From positions 4,774,001 to 4,838,000 of the forward strand of contig BSBN01000047.1 in NCBI GenBank assembly GCA_027924645.1: DNA of 64,000 nucleotides, given 5' to 3'. Both the position numbers and the translations under genes were made by a program. Shown here in pieces: positions 25,830 to 36,144 of this stretch (within the stretch, counting starts at the first letter, position 1; each line of letters begins with the position of its first letter). The notes under the pieces were generated by a model, which had not been told where the DNA came from, did not search any database, and worked only from the letters and a program-made list of their open reading frames with translations. This stretch comes from Cunninghamia lanceolata. Lineage: Eukaryota > Streptophyta > Pinopsida > Cupressales > Cupressaceae.

Positions 25830-26810
25830 TGTCACATTGTCATAACCTCCTTCCTCGGTGGGACTTTTGTAATGTTATGGCGATCTAATAACTTCTTATG
25901 GCGCGAACATTTGTAGATGTCTCAATCGCTGTGACTTTTTGTTTTGTCTCCTCGATGTCACCTTTTATAAAAACATATATAAGTCTATATCGGCAAGACA
26001 TAGAAATGAGCATAGCTATCATTGGCCTGACTTACATTATCGTTGTGAGAACATCATTGTACTCTGATATTTCAAAAAATCTCTAATATGAATATCAGCA
26101 TGAGACTTATCGACATGCTTATCGGCTTCTCTTTATAGGGTAGGTTAGTGGAATAGGCAAGACCCAGGTAATTAATACTGATATCGCTTATCTTTATAAT
26201 CTGTCAGAAAGAGTCTTATCGATGAGTGTGGCCACTACCATCATCGGAACAACATATGATATCAGGATGACTTCATTCAAACTATCTAATCCTGATTGTT
26301 TCCCCAATGCCTTTTCTTTCTATCCTCCATCGGAATGATCATGATCATATGTCACAGAAATCCTTCATCGTTGTGACTATAGATTTGGCAAGACTTGTAA
26401 ACTTTATTCTGATCTATTCCCTTCTGCCGATGAATTATATCCTCTATATTCATCAGTGTGACTTAGGCCAAAAATGCCTTTTGGTCGCTAAGACATCATG
26501 AGGTCAGAGACACTTTAATCTCTTGCCCCGATGTGCATTTCTTCCTGATGAGTCACTAGCTCCACCTGTTCCATGGGTTCTTAAGCAAGAGTCCTACTGA
26601 ATTCTTTCATCGGCATTGTCTATACTATCAAGGGAGTGTTCAGAGTATTCTCTAATATTGTTTTCTCATGTCGATAGTCCTCACCTTTGATTAACTTGGC
26701 ATGACTGGGAATTCTCTCTCTGATGAGGGGTCATCGGTGTTACTCCTTTCATCAGAGATCTCTGAAGCTTTCTCTCTGACCATAATCCTCATGCCGATAC
26801 ACATCTAGCT
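25830..26810 (-). promoter_or_regulatory. CCGATGA/TCATCGG motif cluster in U3 (5' LTR)
   Basis: The same array as at 13200-14240. Shared sites include TATCGATGAG near 26219, GCCGATGAAT near 26426, CATCGGCATTG near 26609, GATGAGGGGTCATCGG near 26721 and TGCCGATAC near 26793. Several sites that are CpG in one LTR are TpG or CpA in the other (for example CCCCGATGCC versus CCCCAATGCC), showing independent methylation decay. Confidence 0.5.
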
Positions 26811-27051
26811 CATTTCAATTAGAACATGGATTGGTATAAAGAAAACACTGAGGTCTCACCAAAATTAAGGAACTGAGGCCCCTTATTATATTATAGTTTG
26901 AGGGGTCAAACAATTATTTGTGGTTAAAATCATGTGATATTTATCAAATTTATTAGCTGCTATTATGATTTTGGGCATATGATTTTCTAGTTTGGTTCGA
27001 CATGGGGTGGGTAGGAGTATAGGAAAATTTTGAAATTTTCCTATCCCAACA

Positions 27052-27056
27052 AATGT
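27052..27056. repeat. Target-site duplication of the Tat element (right copy)
   Basis: AATGT, identical to 8908-8912. Confidence 0.9.
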
Positions 27057-28900
27057 AAGAAAATATTAAAAAGTATTAAAAGAAAATTTCCCAACGGGGC
27101 ATGAATCTTATGTACAATTTGAAATCATATTTTTTCAATCATTGAGCTACACAAATATAGACATTGAAATAAATTAGAAATAATCATGTCTCCATCCATT
27201 TAATGTAAAGAAATATGTTGATCAATTATTATAATAGGTTCAATGGACATATTTTGTGTATTATCACACTCTACCCATAAAGGTTCCTTAGTTTAATGTT
27301 GGCCAAGAAAATATAAGGTCAATTTATTTGTTTGGTTTGCATCCAAGATGACCATGTGTCCTAACTGACAAATAATGTATGTATTAGTTGTGGTAATCCA
27401 TGATCTTCCCAGAATAAGAGAATAACCTCCAAATTATATTTTAGTTGTAAAATTAGATAATTAGTTGGGTAATCCCAAGATTCTATAGAAATAACCACAT
27501 CCTCAATTAGATCTTCTAGTTTGACTATAGAGTGATGAACCATTTGTAGAATGGTAGGGATTTATCTAATACCTTCTAAATGCATTTTTCCATTGTGTCT
27601 TTTGTCATTACATTACTTAATGCACCTAAATCTACTATAATGTTTAGAATTATAGTGGATCCTACATGGATGGTATCCATTGGAGTTTCAAGATCTAATA
27701 TTTAAGTACAATTATTTGTACTTGTATTAATTATGCTAATTTACCAATTACATATGTAGTATTATGGATCTCTCTTCCTCTTTCCATTTTAAGAAACAAC
27801 TCTAAGTTTTTTTGAATGTATTGGAACATCCTAAATGGATTGAAATAATTTAATTTAAATATATACATATTTTAATTCACCCACAAAATTAAATTTTGGC
27901 TTAGGCTATTTGTGCATAAATGTTAACATATTAGGAAATGGTGGAGCCAAATGCTACATAGTTGATTACGGAGTTACCTTTTATGCTAGCTTATTTTTTG
28001 TAGGGAATCATCTTTCTCTTCAATTTCTATTATAACTGATGGAGAGGATCCCAATAAAACTTTACTAGCTCATAATTGCAATTCGTCAATGTCAAGCATG
28101 TTAACTATATACTCCCACATTTTGCTATTATATATTAATTGTGTTGCTTTATTATTTGGGTTTTATGTAGGTTAAATAAGCATTAGTGTTGTGGAGGTGG
28201 GTTAGAGAATAATGATTGAATAGTAATAGGTAGTGGTGGTAACATTAATGCTTGTTGATAGGGTAGATTATTTTGATAAGGAAGGTTCTATTATGGTGGT
28301 GGATACATAAATCCACCTTTCTATTGTTGTGGTGGTAGTGGTTGTGAATATTAAGGTTTTTGAGAATATTGTGATTGTTGGGGTGAAAACCATTTCCATC
28401 TATATGATTGTGTTTTCCCATATGGTTTTCACCCTCCATACTAGTTAGGTTGTCTTGGATATTGTTGAGTATGATAAAAATTTTGATATCTTGAATAGGG
28501 ATATTGTGGAGCATAGGACATACCAAGATTTTTTCTTATCCTAGGTTACTAGGGTGTATCTCATTAAGCCAAAAAGTAGCCTCCTTCCTCAAGTTCGTAA
28601 AGGTTTCAAGGTGGCATCTCTTCTTACCTCTTATAGATTAAATATTTCAGTTGTATTCAATGAACATTGATCAATAGTATGTCGTTTGCAATATAACAGA
28701 TAAAATACCACTAATGCTTTATCTTTCTCTTCTTGTCTTTTCCTAGAAAATAGCATGTCATGTTTTTTCTCCATATGGCTCAAGATGTCAATTTTGAAAT
28801 CTTCTAGTAGATTATGTATCTCACTTACTAATCTCTATAGTTGCATGAGAAGCTTGACCACCAAGACCAAATAAGGCTCTAATGGTATGTGAGAGAGAAT
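27057..28900 (-). pseudogene. Gypsy-A gag and protease relic, split from its RT by the Tat insertion
   Basis: On the minus strand, about 27690-27620 reads IIVDLGALSNVMTKDTMEK, a Gypsy protease active-site block (D-x-G-A) with Asp kept. About 27540-27470 reads VKLEDLIEDVVISIESWDYP, and, after a frameshift, GGYSLILGRSWITTTNTYI, the protease C-terminal block. 28190-28740 is a low-complexity region rich in His, Asn and Tyr that looks like a decayed Pro/Gln-rich Gag linker. The segment from 28740 to 28900 is faintly Gag-like at best. It is much older than the Tat element. Confidence 0.6.
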
Positions 28901-30112
28901 AAGAATAATTACTACAAATTTCCTTTAAATTTAATTTTGATACAACACATAATCCAATCAGATTGAGAGCTTCAACACATTCATCCCATGTTCCTCATAA
29001 GAAGATCAGTTGAAACATATTAGTTTCAAGATAGTGTTATTGAGAGCATTGATAAACAAAAATCACTCTGGATAATCTTCATGTCCCTCATCTTTTTTTT
29101 AAACATATGGAGTATTTCATCCTAAATATCATAAAAATACTTCAATTTTCATAAAATACCATTAAAAAATTGCTCACCTAGCACAAAACAAAAGAAAATA
29201 AACTACCTAGGTCTAGAAAATCAGTTGGAGCAATGTCCACAAGCAAGATAAAAATTATTAGATACTTGTCCAGCTTGAAGCTAACTTTACCTAGGATTTT
29301 TTGAACTACTATGTTAGTTTTGTACATGAGAAAAATAGAAAAACCTTGATGGCTAATGCAAAAATATACTTTTTCTATGTTAAAATAAGGCAAAAGTGGT
29401 TGTTTTTTATAGGCTTTCTTCGGGATTTTGGAGATAAGAACTTAGTAGGGGTGAGCCCTAATAATTAATTATCTTCCATCCAAATTTTTTGGTTGGAAGA
29501 TGAAAATACATGGTTGACCTATTGGGAAGTGAACTATGGTAGTGTCAATGAATAAAAATTAAGATCAATTTCCTAGGGAACCTCAGGCTCAAAGGTGGTC
29601 ATCTAGAAGTAGATGTATGGATTGAATATTTCCCATTTAGACATGCTTTAGGAAGGGTAAATGTGGGATTTGTATACAAGACAAAGCTTCAAATGATGAC
29701 TTGAGGCTTAAGAAGGGGGTAAACGGGGTCAATGCGAAAAGGTAAATTAAATCAAGGATTAGTACATAAGAAGGATACAAAAAATTACATAAAGGGAGAC
29801 ACTTAGGAAAGATAAACAAGGATTAGGTACAACATTAGAAAGTGTTAAACATGGCTAGGGAAATACAAGGGCTAAGCAAAAAGGGGAAAAACAACACTCA
29901 AAGCACACATGTGGGTTAGGGGCTAAAATGGACAAAAATGTGGAACAAGGGTATATAAATTCTACTATTATATCTACCAAAGAAATCCCTTCTTGGAGAA
30001 TAACTCTCTATATAAATTTCCTCTTATATAGATCCTTACGTGATGTGGATTGAGAAAAAAATCCCAAGGCAACAAGTCTTTGTTAGTAGGAAATAAATAT
30101 ATGTGACATATG
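28901..30112. other. No recognisable gene; repeat debris
   Basis: No coding blocks are visible. A TATA-like GGTATATAAAT lies near 29949, in a purine-rich stretch (29570-29990) that resembles an LTR or 5' leader. Upstream parts may belong to Gypsy-A. The right edge is the putative start of the Copia-2 LTR. Confidence 0.35.
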
Positions 30113-30127
30113 TGTTGCACATATTGT

Positions 30128-30193
30128 CATTGATGTCAAGGAAGTTGTAAAGGATTGTTTCATTGATGTTAAGGAAGTTGTAAAGGATTGTTT
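30128..30193 (+). repeat. Two tandem 33-bp repeats in the Copia-2 LTR
   Basis: CATTGATGT followed by (T/C)AAGGAAGTTG and TAAAGGATTGTTT occurs at 30128 and again at 30161 with one or two changes. A third partial start lies at 30194. Confidence 0.85.
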
Positions 30194-30889
30194 CATTGAT
30201 GTCTTAGGAGTTTAAAAGACATGTGGTAGCTTGAAGGTGCTTGAGATTGTTCTAGGTCAAAAGACTATGACAGCCTAGAGTTTTGGTGATAGGACAATGT
30301 GTAGATGTAGTGCAGTTTGGTGACTAAATATCACTATTCCAAGGATGGTAATGGAGTAAACATAGTTAATGATTTTCAGTGTAATGGGAGCTTGCCAAGC
30401 ATTACAAGCTTGGAAGGCATTTCAAGAAAACTTGTTAACAACTAAAGTACTATTAGTGGTATTGGAGATGTTGTCAGGTTGAAGAAAAGTGAAACTGTTC
30501 CTGCAGAGGATAATGCAGATAGTTTGGGTTGAGTAACTGTTGACCCATTTTCCCCTGTCTAGAGCTAAATAGTTCACCTGGTACTTTTCCTTGAAAATCC
30601 TTTGGAAAATGTTCCTATAAAGCTTAAAGTGCCAAATTTCCTAAAAAGCCTTGCCTAAAAAACCTTACCATTGGAAAGAGCTTGAGAAAATAGGTAGGTT
30701 TGCTTTTTACATCACCCTGAAATTTGGCCAAATAAAGAAATTATTCATGGTCAAAGTTTTGATCAACATACAGTTCAAATGTACATTTGGCGGGCTTGCA
30801 AATCTCTATCAGCCTTAGAAAATGATGAAAAAGGTGAGTTTTATGCATTTCTGAATGTATATCAGGCTTAGGAAGGTGCATGTACAAGG

Positions 30890-31760
30890 AGGAATCTTTC
30901 GCAGATTCCCAGGATATTCCTGGTTTGTATATCTGGTTGCAAGGAGAAACATACAATGAAAATTATACAAAGCAGGAGATACATTACAGGAATATTCCCT
31001 CAATGCATATCAGGTTTCAAATGCATATTATGTTGTATGTTTGTACATGCAACGAAAACATACAAGGCCGAATGTACAAGAGGTGGGGCCTGCACACATA
31101 CAAGGCCGATTGTATGTTAGAAGATACAAGTGAGCATGAACAGTAGAATGCATATTTTTCTTGTATGTTTGTACATAGAAAGCCGATATACGAAGGTTTA
31201 CATACAAGCCAGACCCGATTGCATTTTTAACTTGTTTTATAAAGTTTTGGGGTCCACCTTGTATATGGGCGATTGTATATTGTGATATACAAGTTAGAGA
31301 TACAAGGGTTGTATGCAAGGTGGACTTGAATCGAAGATCAAATTCAACATTTCAGGTCTCGGGTCCGCCTTGTATATGTATAAGTGTTTTGTATATTTGA
31401 ACATGCAGGGAAATATACAAAGAAAGTGATACAAGCTAGATCTAACCTAGTAGTCAAAGCAGTTGATAAATTTTTGGGGTCCGTGGCTTGTATATTTGGT
31501 GCTTGTATATTGTGATATACAAGCAAACAGACAAAGGAAGTATACAAGCCAGATTTCAATGTCTTTTCAGGCTATTTCATAAAATTTGAAGTCCGCGGCT
31601 TGCATGTACAATTGTGCTTGTATATTGCAGTATGCAAAGGGCAAATACAGTTTTCAGCGATGCTCCTTGAACTAGCTTAGCAATGAATCAGGCGGTGCCA
31701 CGTCGCAGTAGACATACATGCAAGTTAACATACAAATGGTGGGGCCCGTGTATACAAAGG
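30890..31760. repeat. Degenerate tandem array (about 113-bp unit) with hairpin-forming TATACAAG arms
   Basis: Units are marked by GGGTCC- or GGGGCC-type blocks at 31084, 31249, 31360, 31476, 31588 and 31738. The inner spacings are 112-116 bp. After each block come TTGTATAT and GATATACAAG arms, best seen as TTGTATATTGTGATATACAA near 31272 and 31505, where an 8-9-base stem could form. Similar arms continue left to about 30910. Short ORFs across it are by-products of the repeats. Confidence 0.65.
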
Positions 31761-32926
31761 GAAATTGTATGCATATACAATTTCAAAATTCAAAGGGCAA
31801 ATTCAAGTTCGATATACAAGGCACCACACATATACAAAGGAGTTGCGGAGAAGGTATTGGATGTCGATTCAGGTGGCAAATTCAAGCGATATATATAGGC
31901 AGTTGACCAAAACTTTGACCGCCTGTATCTCCTCCGTCTTGGCAAATTTCGACATGCTGTAAGAGACAAAGATGCATATTTTTGTCCCCTCTTTCATTTG
32001 GCAAGGTTTTTAGGAGTTTTTATTACTTTTCAATTTTAGATCTGGAGTCACATGTTTTGAGCGGTGGACGTTTCAACAACTTTTTGGGGCAGGATGTAGA
32101 TATTTTTCACATTTATTTTTGCAGGTAATGGAAGCTGCTCGCATTGATGGTAAAAGATATTTCTCCACCATCCTATTTCAGATATTTTAAGGTATGCATT
32201 GTTGAGGATCGATGATGCAGTAGCTTGCATTGAAGACTTAAAATATCTTTTATCTGCCCAATGCCAGATATTTGGTGCTATAATTCCTGCGGCTGGACAG
32301 TCACTAAATATAGATATTTTCTGAGATAGCTCTTAGAACACATTTTTGTAACCGACCTAGGTTAGTTTGGAATGCTATATATATGCATTCATATGATGTA
32401 AATAAGGTTGGAAAATTTTTAATATTCAGGCTTTCTGTTTCCAAACAGAGCCTTCTATACTGTAATTGTGCCTTCCCACTGAATATACTCAAGTTATTTT
32501 GCCTCTTTGGACTGATTTCTAGTCCTGTGTGAATCTGCATATGGTTGTTTATGAATGTCTCTGTTCCTCTCAATCATCTGGTTTCTCACCTTTGCTAGGA
32601 TCAATTGAATCTGTGTATGTTTGCTTGTTATATTTGGTTATGTTGTGCATTTCCTCAGTATTGTGAGGGTTCTTTTATTAAACTTGGTGAATCACCCTTT
32701 GTTTTCAAGCTTTTGTTTCGTCCTTCACTTTAAAGCATTCCTTCTCTCTTTTCCTCTTAAGATTCAGTAGTTTTAGGTGATAACCAGTTAAGGAAGCCAG
32801 CCTTCTCCAAAGGTCTGATCTCATTTAGCAAAGTCCCACACTTAGAGATCATTCCCATGTTACTCCAGATTACTGAGGTTTCACAACTGTACGCAAGGGT
32901 GCAAATCTGGGTGATAACAGTAACAG

Positions 32927-32938
32927 TGGCATCAAAGG
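32927..32938 (+). other. Candidate primer-binding site of the element inserted in the Copia-2 LTR
   Basis: TGGCATCAAAGG follows TAACA and one base, matching 9 of 12 bases of the initiator-tRNA complement. If real, the sequence to its left (with the tandem array) is an LTR and 32939-33340 is the start of an internal region. The short ORF at 33065-33337 is not recognisable. Confidence 0.35.
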
Positions 32939-34250
32939 TATGATGAATCTTGGCAACACATGCTTCTTCATTTCTTCATATAATTTTTTTGAATACACTT
33001 TAAGAACAACAATCATCAAGATACAAATTGTGCATCTATCTAGGCGATAAGAGCTAATTGAGTCATGGTGACAGGAACAGAAGCTGCAAATAGAGATGCT
33101 ACTGCAATAGAGAATAAATTGCCTTCAATACTTGTTGATGAATATTCAAAACCAAGTTTTTTGGCAATAGGATTAGACCAATTCATGGCAATAGGAGTAG
33201 ACCAAGCCATAGAAACAAATGGAGAAGGTATTGTAGCAAAGAAGAAACTACTTTCAATACATATTGTCAAGTTTTCAAAGCTAATCTCAAAGATACATCA
33301 TATGAGGAAAACAACTAAAATGCAAGAGTTTACTTAATCAAGTGGAGTAAGACTCTTTGGAATTCAAGCTAGATAGAATAGTGAATGCAAATCGGTTCAT
33401 TATTTAAGCCCACTAAGAATAGTTATGATAAGTGAGATTAGCCCAACTAGAAGATATAAGATTATTTTAAATTAAAGATTTAAATGTTGTTTGAGGAGGC
33501 CGACCTTAGTCTCTCTATGGGACCATTTAAATAATGTTCAAATTTCAAATATATATTGATGTTCATGAAGTCAACCTTGCTCAACCAAAAGAACAAAGCC
33601 TTGTATATAAACACAAGTCACAATACATGTTAAAGATGAGATGCAAGCATTAAATGAACAATTATAAAGGAAGAAGCTATCTGCAATCATTGTAATTCCT
33701 ATACTGCAAGGGTTAGGGTTTCATTTCTTTTGAAATGAATAGATAGAGATTGTGCAGGATGATGTACTACCTGTAGAAGAGTTGAAGATCAAGAATGAAA
33801 CATTAGAAAGCATGACAACAAAGTAGCATGAAAACATGATAGCATGACAACATGACAACAATAGTGATCTATATGAAGTAGCAAACATTTGTATTTGACA
33901 ATAGTAGAGATTTGTATGTGATAGTGTTCTTGCATTGTAGTAGCAGTGGTTAAATATTTGACAAGTAATATCTATCCTTGTGCAAGAAGAGTATTGATTA
34001 AGGGTTTCATCCAACAAGAAGACAGGGTTGTTGTTACAGAGAGTTAGCATACAATAGGGGAGAATTGTATATATTGGGGTCTTTAAGGAAAGATATGACC
34101 TTGCATGATGTATAACATTCACCTCAGGTTGAACATATGTTGTACTAACTGTAGACAGGAAACATTATGATAGCAGACAGAGTATGAAGTAAATTGTTTC
34201 ATTTATATTGCAGAGGTTGGTGTCTCATCTTGTATGTGTTGTAGCACATT

Positions 34251-34462
34251 AGGGGATTGGTGTCTCCATTGGTTTGGTGCCCATAAAGTAGTATAACAAG
34301 GGGTTGGTGCTTCCTTTGAGTTGGTGCTCATAAATCAGGGGATTGGTGTCTCCATTAGGTTGGTGCCCATAAAGTAGTGTAACAGGGGTTGGTACTTCCT
34401 TTGAGTTGGTGCTCATAAATTAGGGGATTGATCTCTCCTTTGGATAGGTGCCCATAAATATT
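34251..34462 (+). repeat. 86-bp tandem repeat (about 2.5 copies) in the Copia-2 LTR
   Basis: AGGGGATTGGTGTCTCCATT recurs at 34251 and 34337, and in altered form at 34422. Each unit is itself two related halves of about 43 bp (a GGTGTCTCC half and a GGTGCTTCC half), both ending in GTGC(C/T)CATAAA. The Copia-1 LTR has one related half near 3190-3240, so this is a lineage-specific expansion. Confidence 0.85.
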
Positions 34463-34680
34463 ATTGTAAACTTCATTTTGCTTTGTGAGGCTAAATTTGG
34501 ATAGTATATCCAAGCATCTAACTCACTATGGTTTTTCCCATCTTGGTTTTCCACATATATCTTGTGTTATGTGTGCATTTTCATGTTCTCATTGCTGCAT
34601 TTGTTTGAAAGCATATAAAGTGAAAAGGTTCAAGGAATATTGATTCACCCCCCTCTTAGTATTGCATTGTGTCCAACAAT

Positions 34681-34693
34681 TGGTATCAGAGCT
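34681..34693 (+). other. Primer-binding site of Copia-2
   Basis: TGGTATCAGAGCT, an exact initiator-Met-tRNA complement, two bases after the LTR. Confidence 0.9.
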
Positions 34694-34746
34694 ACTGATT
34701 CCTTATTACAACTTAACATGTGAAGGTAGATCTTGGTTTGAACACA

Positions 34747-36131
34747 ATGGCTAGATAGAAAGGATCCTCTTCTAACAGAGCACCACTCTTTGATGAATCT
34801 AACTATGCTTTCTAGAGTATAAGGATGGAAGTCTACTTGAATTCTCTAGGAAATGATGTTTGGAGATTAGTGATTGATGGTTATATTGAGCATGTAACTC
34901 CTCCAACAAATCAGGCCGACAAGAAAGATTTTGAAAACAACGCTAAGGAAAAGAATGTCATCTTGTGTGGTTTGACCAACATAGATTTTGTTAAGGTAAT
35001 GAAGTGCAAGACAGCTAAATACATATGGCAAAAGCTCCATAACCTCTATGAAGGAGATGATAAGGTAAAGAAAGCAAAATTGCATACCTTCAAGGGTAAA
35101 TTTGAAAAGCTAAAGATGAAAGAAGAAGAGAACATAACTAATTATCTACTCTAAATAGATGAAGCTGTGAATGCAAACAAAGGTCTTGGAGATGAGGTAA
35201 AGGATTCAGTAATTGTTAAAAAGGTGCTAAGATCAGTCTCTCAAAGATATGACTTAAAGGTCTCAGCTATAGAAGAAGCTAGAGAATTGGATAAACTCAC
35301 CATGGATGAACTATTTGGCTCTCTCACTACCTATGAGATGATGAATGCAAGAAAAGACACATCCAAAAGGGAAGATGCCTTCAAAGCTACAAAGAAAGAA
35401 GAAGCATCTAATCCAAGCAATGGATCTAAGGAAGAAGAGGCAAACTTTTTGAGAAAATTAAAGAAGGGTTTAGGTAAGTACAAAGGTAAGTTGCCTTTCA
35501 AGTGCTTTGACTGTGATAAAATTGAGCATTATGCATCTAAATGTCCTATTGGAAAAAGTGAATATAGCAACAAGGGTTTCAAAAGGAATAATTTCAACAA
35601 GAACAAGAAGAACCTCTACACTAAAGATGATTGTAGTTCAGTAGAAGAAGCAAATCACTACTCATCAGAAGATGAAAGGGAAGGAGCCCTATTAATGGCT
35701 ATGGAAGTCCTTGATAGTTTAGACAGTGCTGACAAAGATGATGAAGACATGATAGTCTTTGATGAAGAATAATGTGAAGTTGATCTTGAAGGTGAATTGA
35801 TTTCTACTATTTAAGACCTGAGATCAACAAGGGAAGAGAACAAGGACCTAAAGGCCAAGCTTAAAGAGTCATAAGAAACTATTGTTGACTTGAAGATTCA
35901 AATTGAAGAAGGTAAAAGGGTTGCAGAAATCCTAAATACTGAACTCAATGTCAAATCAGATCAATGTTCAAGACTTGAAGAAGAGATTATCTCTCTAAGG
36001 AAAGAATTAGAAAAAGTACATACTAAGTTGGGTAAAAGTATCGAGAGCTTTGAGATTCTTGATGACACAATCAATATTCAGAGACCTCTATTCATAAAGG
36101 CAGGATTAGGATATGATGATAAGGTCACACA
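34747..36131 (+). pseudogene. gag: Copia-2 gag, first part (split by Copia-3)
   Basis: The ATG at 34747 is followed by TAG at codon 4 and codon 24, then a UBN2-type capsid region (WRLVIDGYIEH, NLYEGDDKVKKAK, KMKEEENITNYLL). A TAA at 35155 is followed by the same frame to 35772, with VIVKKVLRSV, MDELFGSLTTYEM and GLGKYKGKLPFKCF. The zinc knuckle CFDCDKIEHYASKC has all four ligands. A Lys/Glu-rich coiled-coil region (35770-36110) ends abruptly at the ACACA duplication. Reading resumes in the same frame at 47812, so this is one gene cut in two. It is the same family as the Copia-1 gag. Confidence 0.88.
36127..36131. repeat. Target-site duplication of Copia-3 (left copy)
   Basis: ACACA, repeated at 47807-47811 just after the 3' LTR of Copia-3. 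Confidence 0.88.
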
Positions 36132-36139
36132 TGTTGGGA

Positions 36140-36144
36140 ATTAA
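36140..36144. repeat. Target-site duplication of Gypsy-D (left copy)
   Basis: ATTAA, repeated at 41504-41508. It lies inside the 5' LTR of Copia-3; the intact 3' LTR has the single copy in GGGAATTAAGG. Confidence 0.92.

Larger units (their letters stand above)
8913..27051 (-). mobile_element. Complete Tat-lineage Ty3/Gypsy retrotransposon with giant LTRs
   Basis: An 18,139-bp element in minus orientation, flanked by AATGT duplications. The LTRs are 8913-14494 (3' LTR, 5,582 bp) and 21500-27051 (5' LTR, 5,552 bp), roughly 90-93% identical in the stretches I compared. The internal region is 7,005 bp. Domain order on the minus strand is gag, protease, archaeal-type RNase H, RT, degenerate Gypsy RNase H, integrase. 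The additional RNase H places it in the Tat/Ogre group, which is also known for large size. The LTRs hold a long ORF. All frames are broken, so the copy is dead. Confidence 0.93.
21500..27051 (-). repeat. 5' LTR of the Tat element
   Basis: Partner of 8913-14494. The outer end CCCAACA at 27045-27051 abuts the AATGT duplication. The inner end is at 21500, where the expected terminal CA (minus strand) has become AA. It contains the same motif cluster, the same ORF and the same AT-rich tail as the other LTR. Confidence 0.93.
30113..34678 (+). repeat. 5' LTR of Copia-2, apparently interrupted by another element
   Basis: The right end is firm: CACCCCCCTCTTAGTATTGCA then GTCCAACA, two bases, then the primer-binding site. 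The left end is inferred from TGTTGCACATATTGTCATTGATGTCAA-like sequence at 30113, which matches the inferred Copia-1 LTR start. The span of 4,566 bp is about 2.7 kb longer than the Copia-1 LTR. The extra sequence probably lies between about 30540 and 33350 and includes the tandem array and the candidate second primer-binding site described below. No target duplication was identified for that insert. Confidence 0.45.

Noticed and set aside
28245..28526. His/Asn-rich 93-codon ORF
   Set aside because: Most likely a frame shadow of a Pro/Gln-rich Gag linker in the old Gypsy-A element.
30890..31760. CRISPR-like array
   Set aside because: The units are degenerate throughout, with no constant repeat and variable spacer pattern, in a plant retrotransposon context.
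30741..31962. Many overlapping ORFs on both strands
   Set aside because: They are produced by the 113-bp tandem repeats.
33065..33337. 90-codon ORF with internal repeats
   Set aside because: No recognisable domain; it could be the start of an element internal region, but coding cannot be supported.
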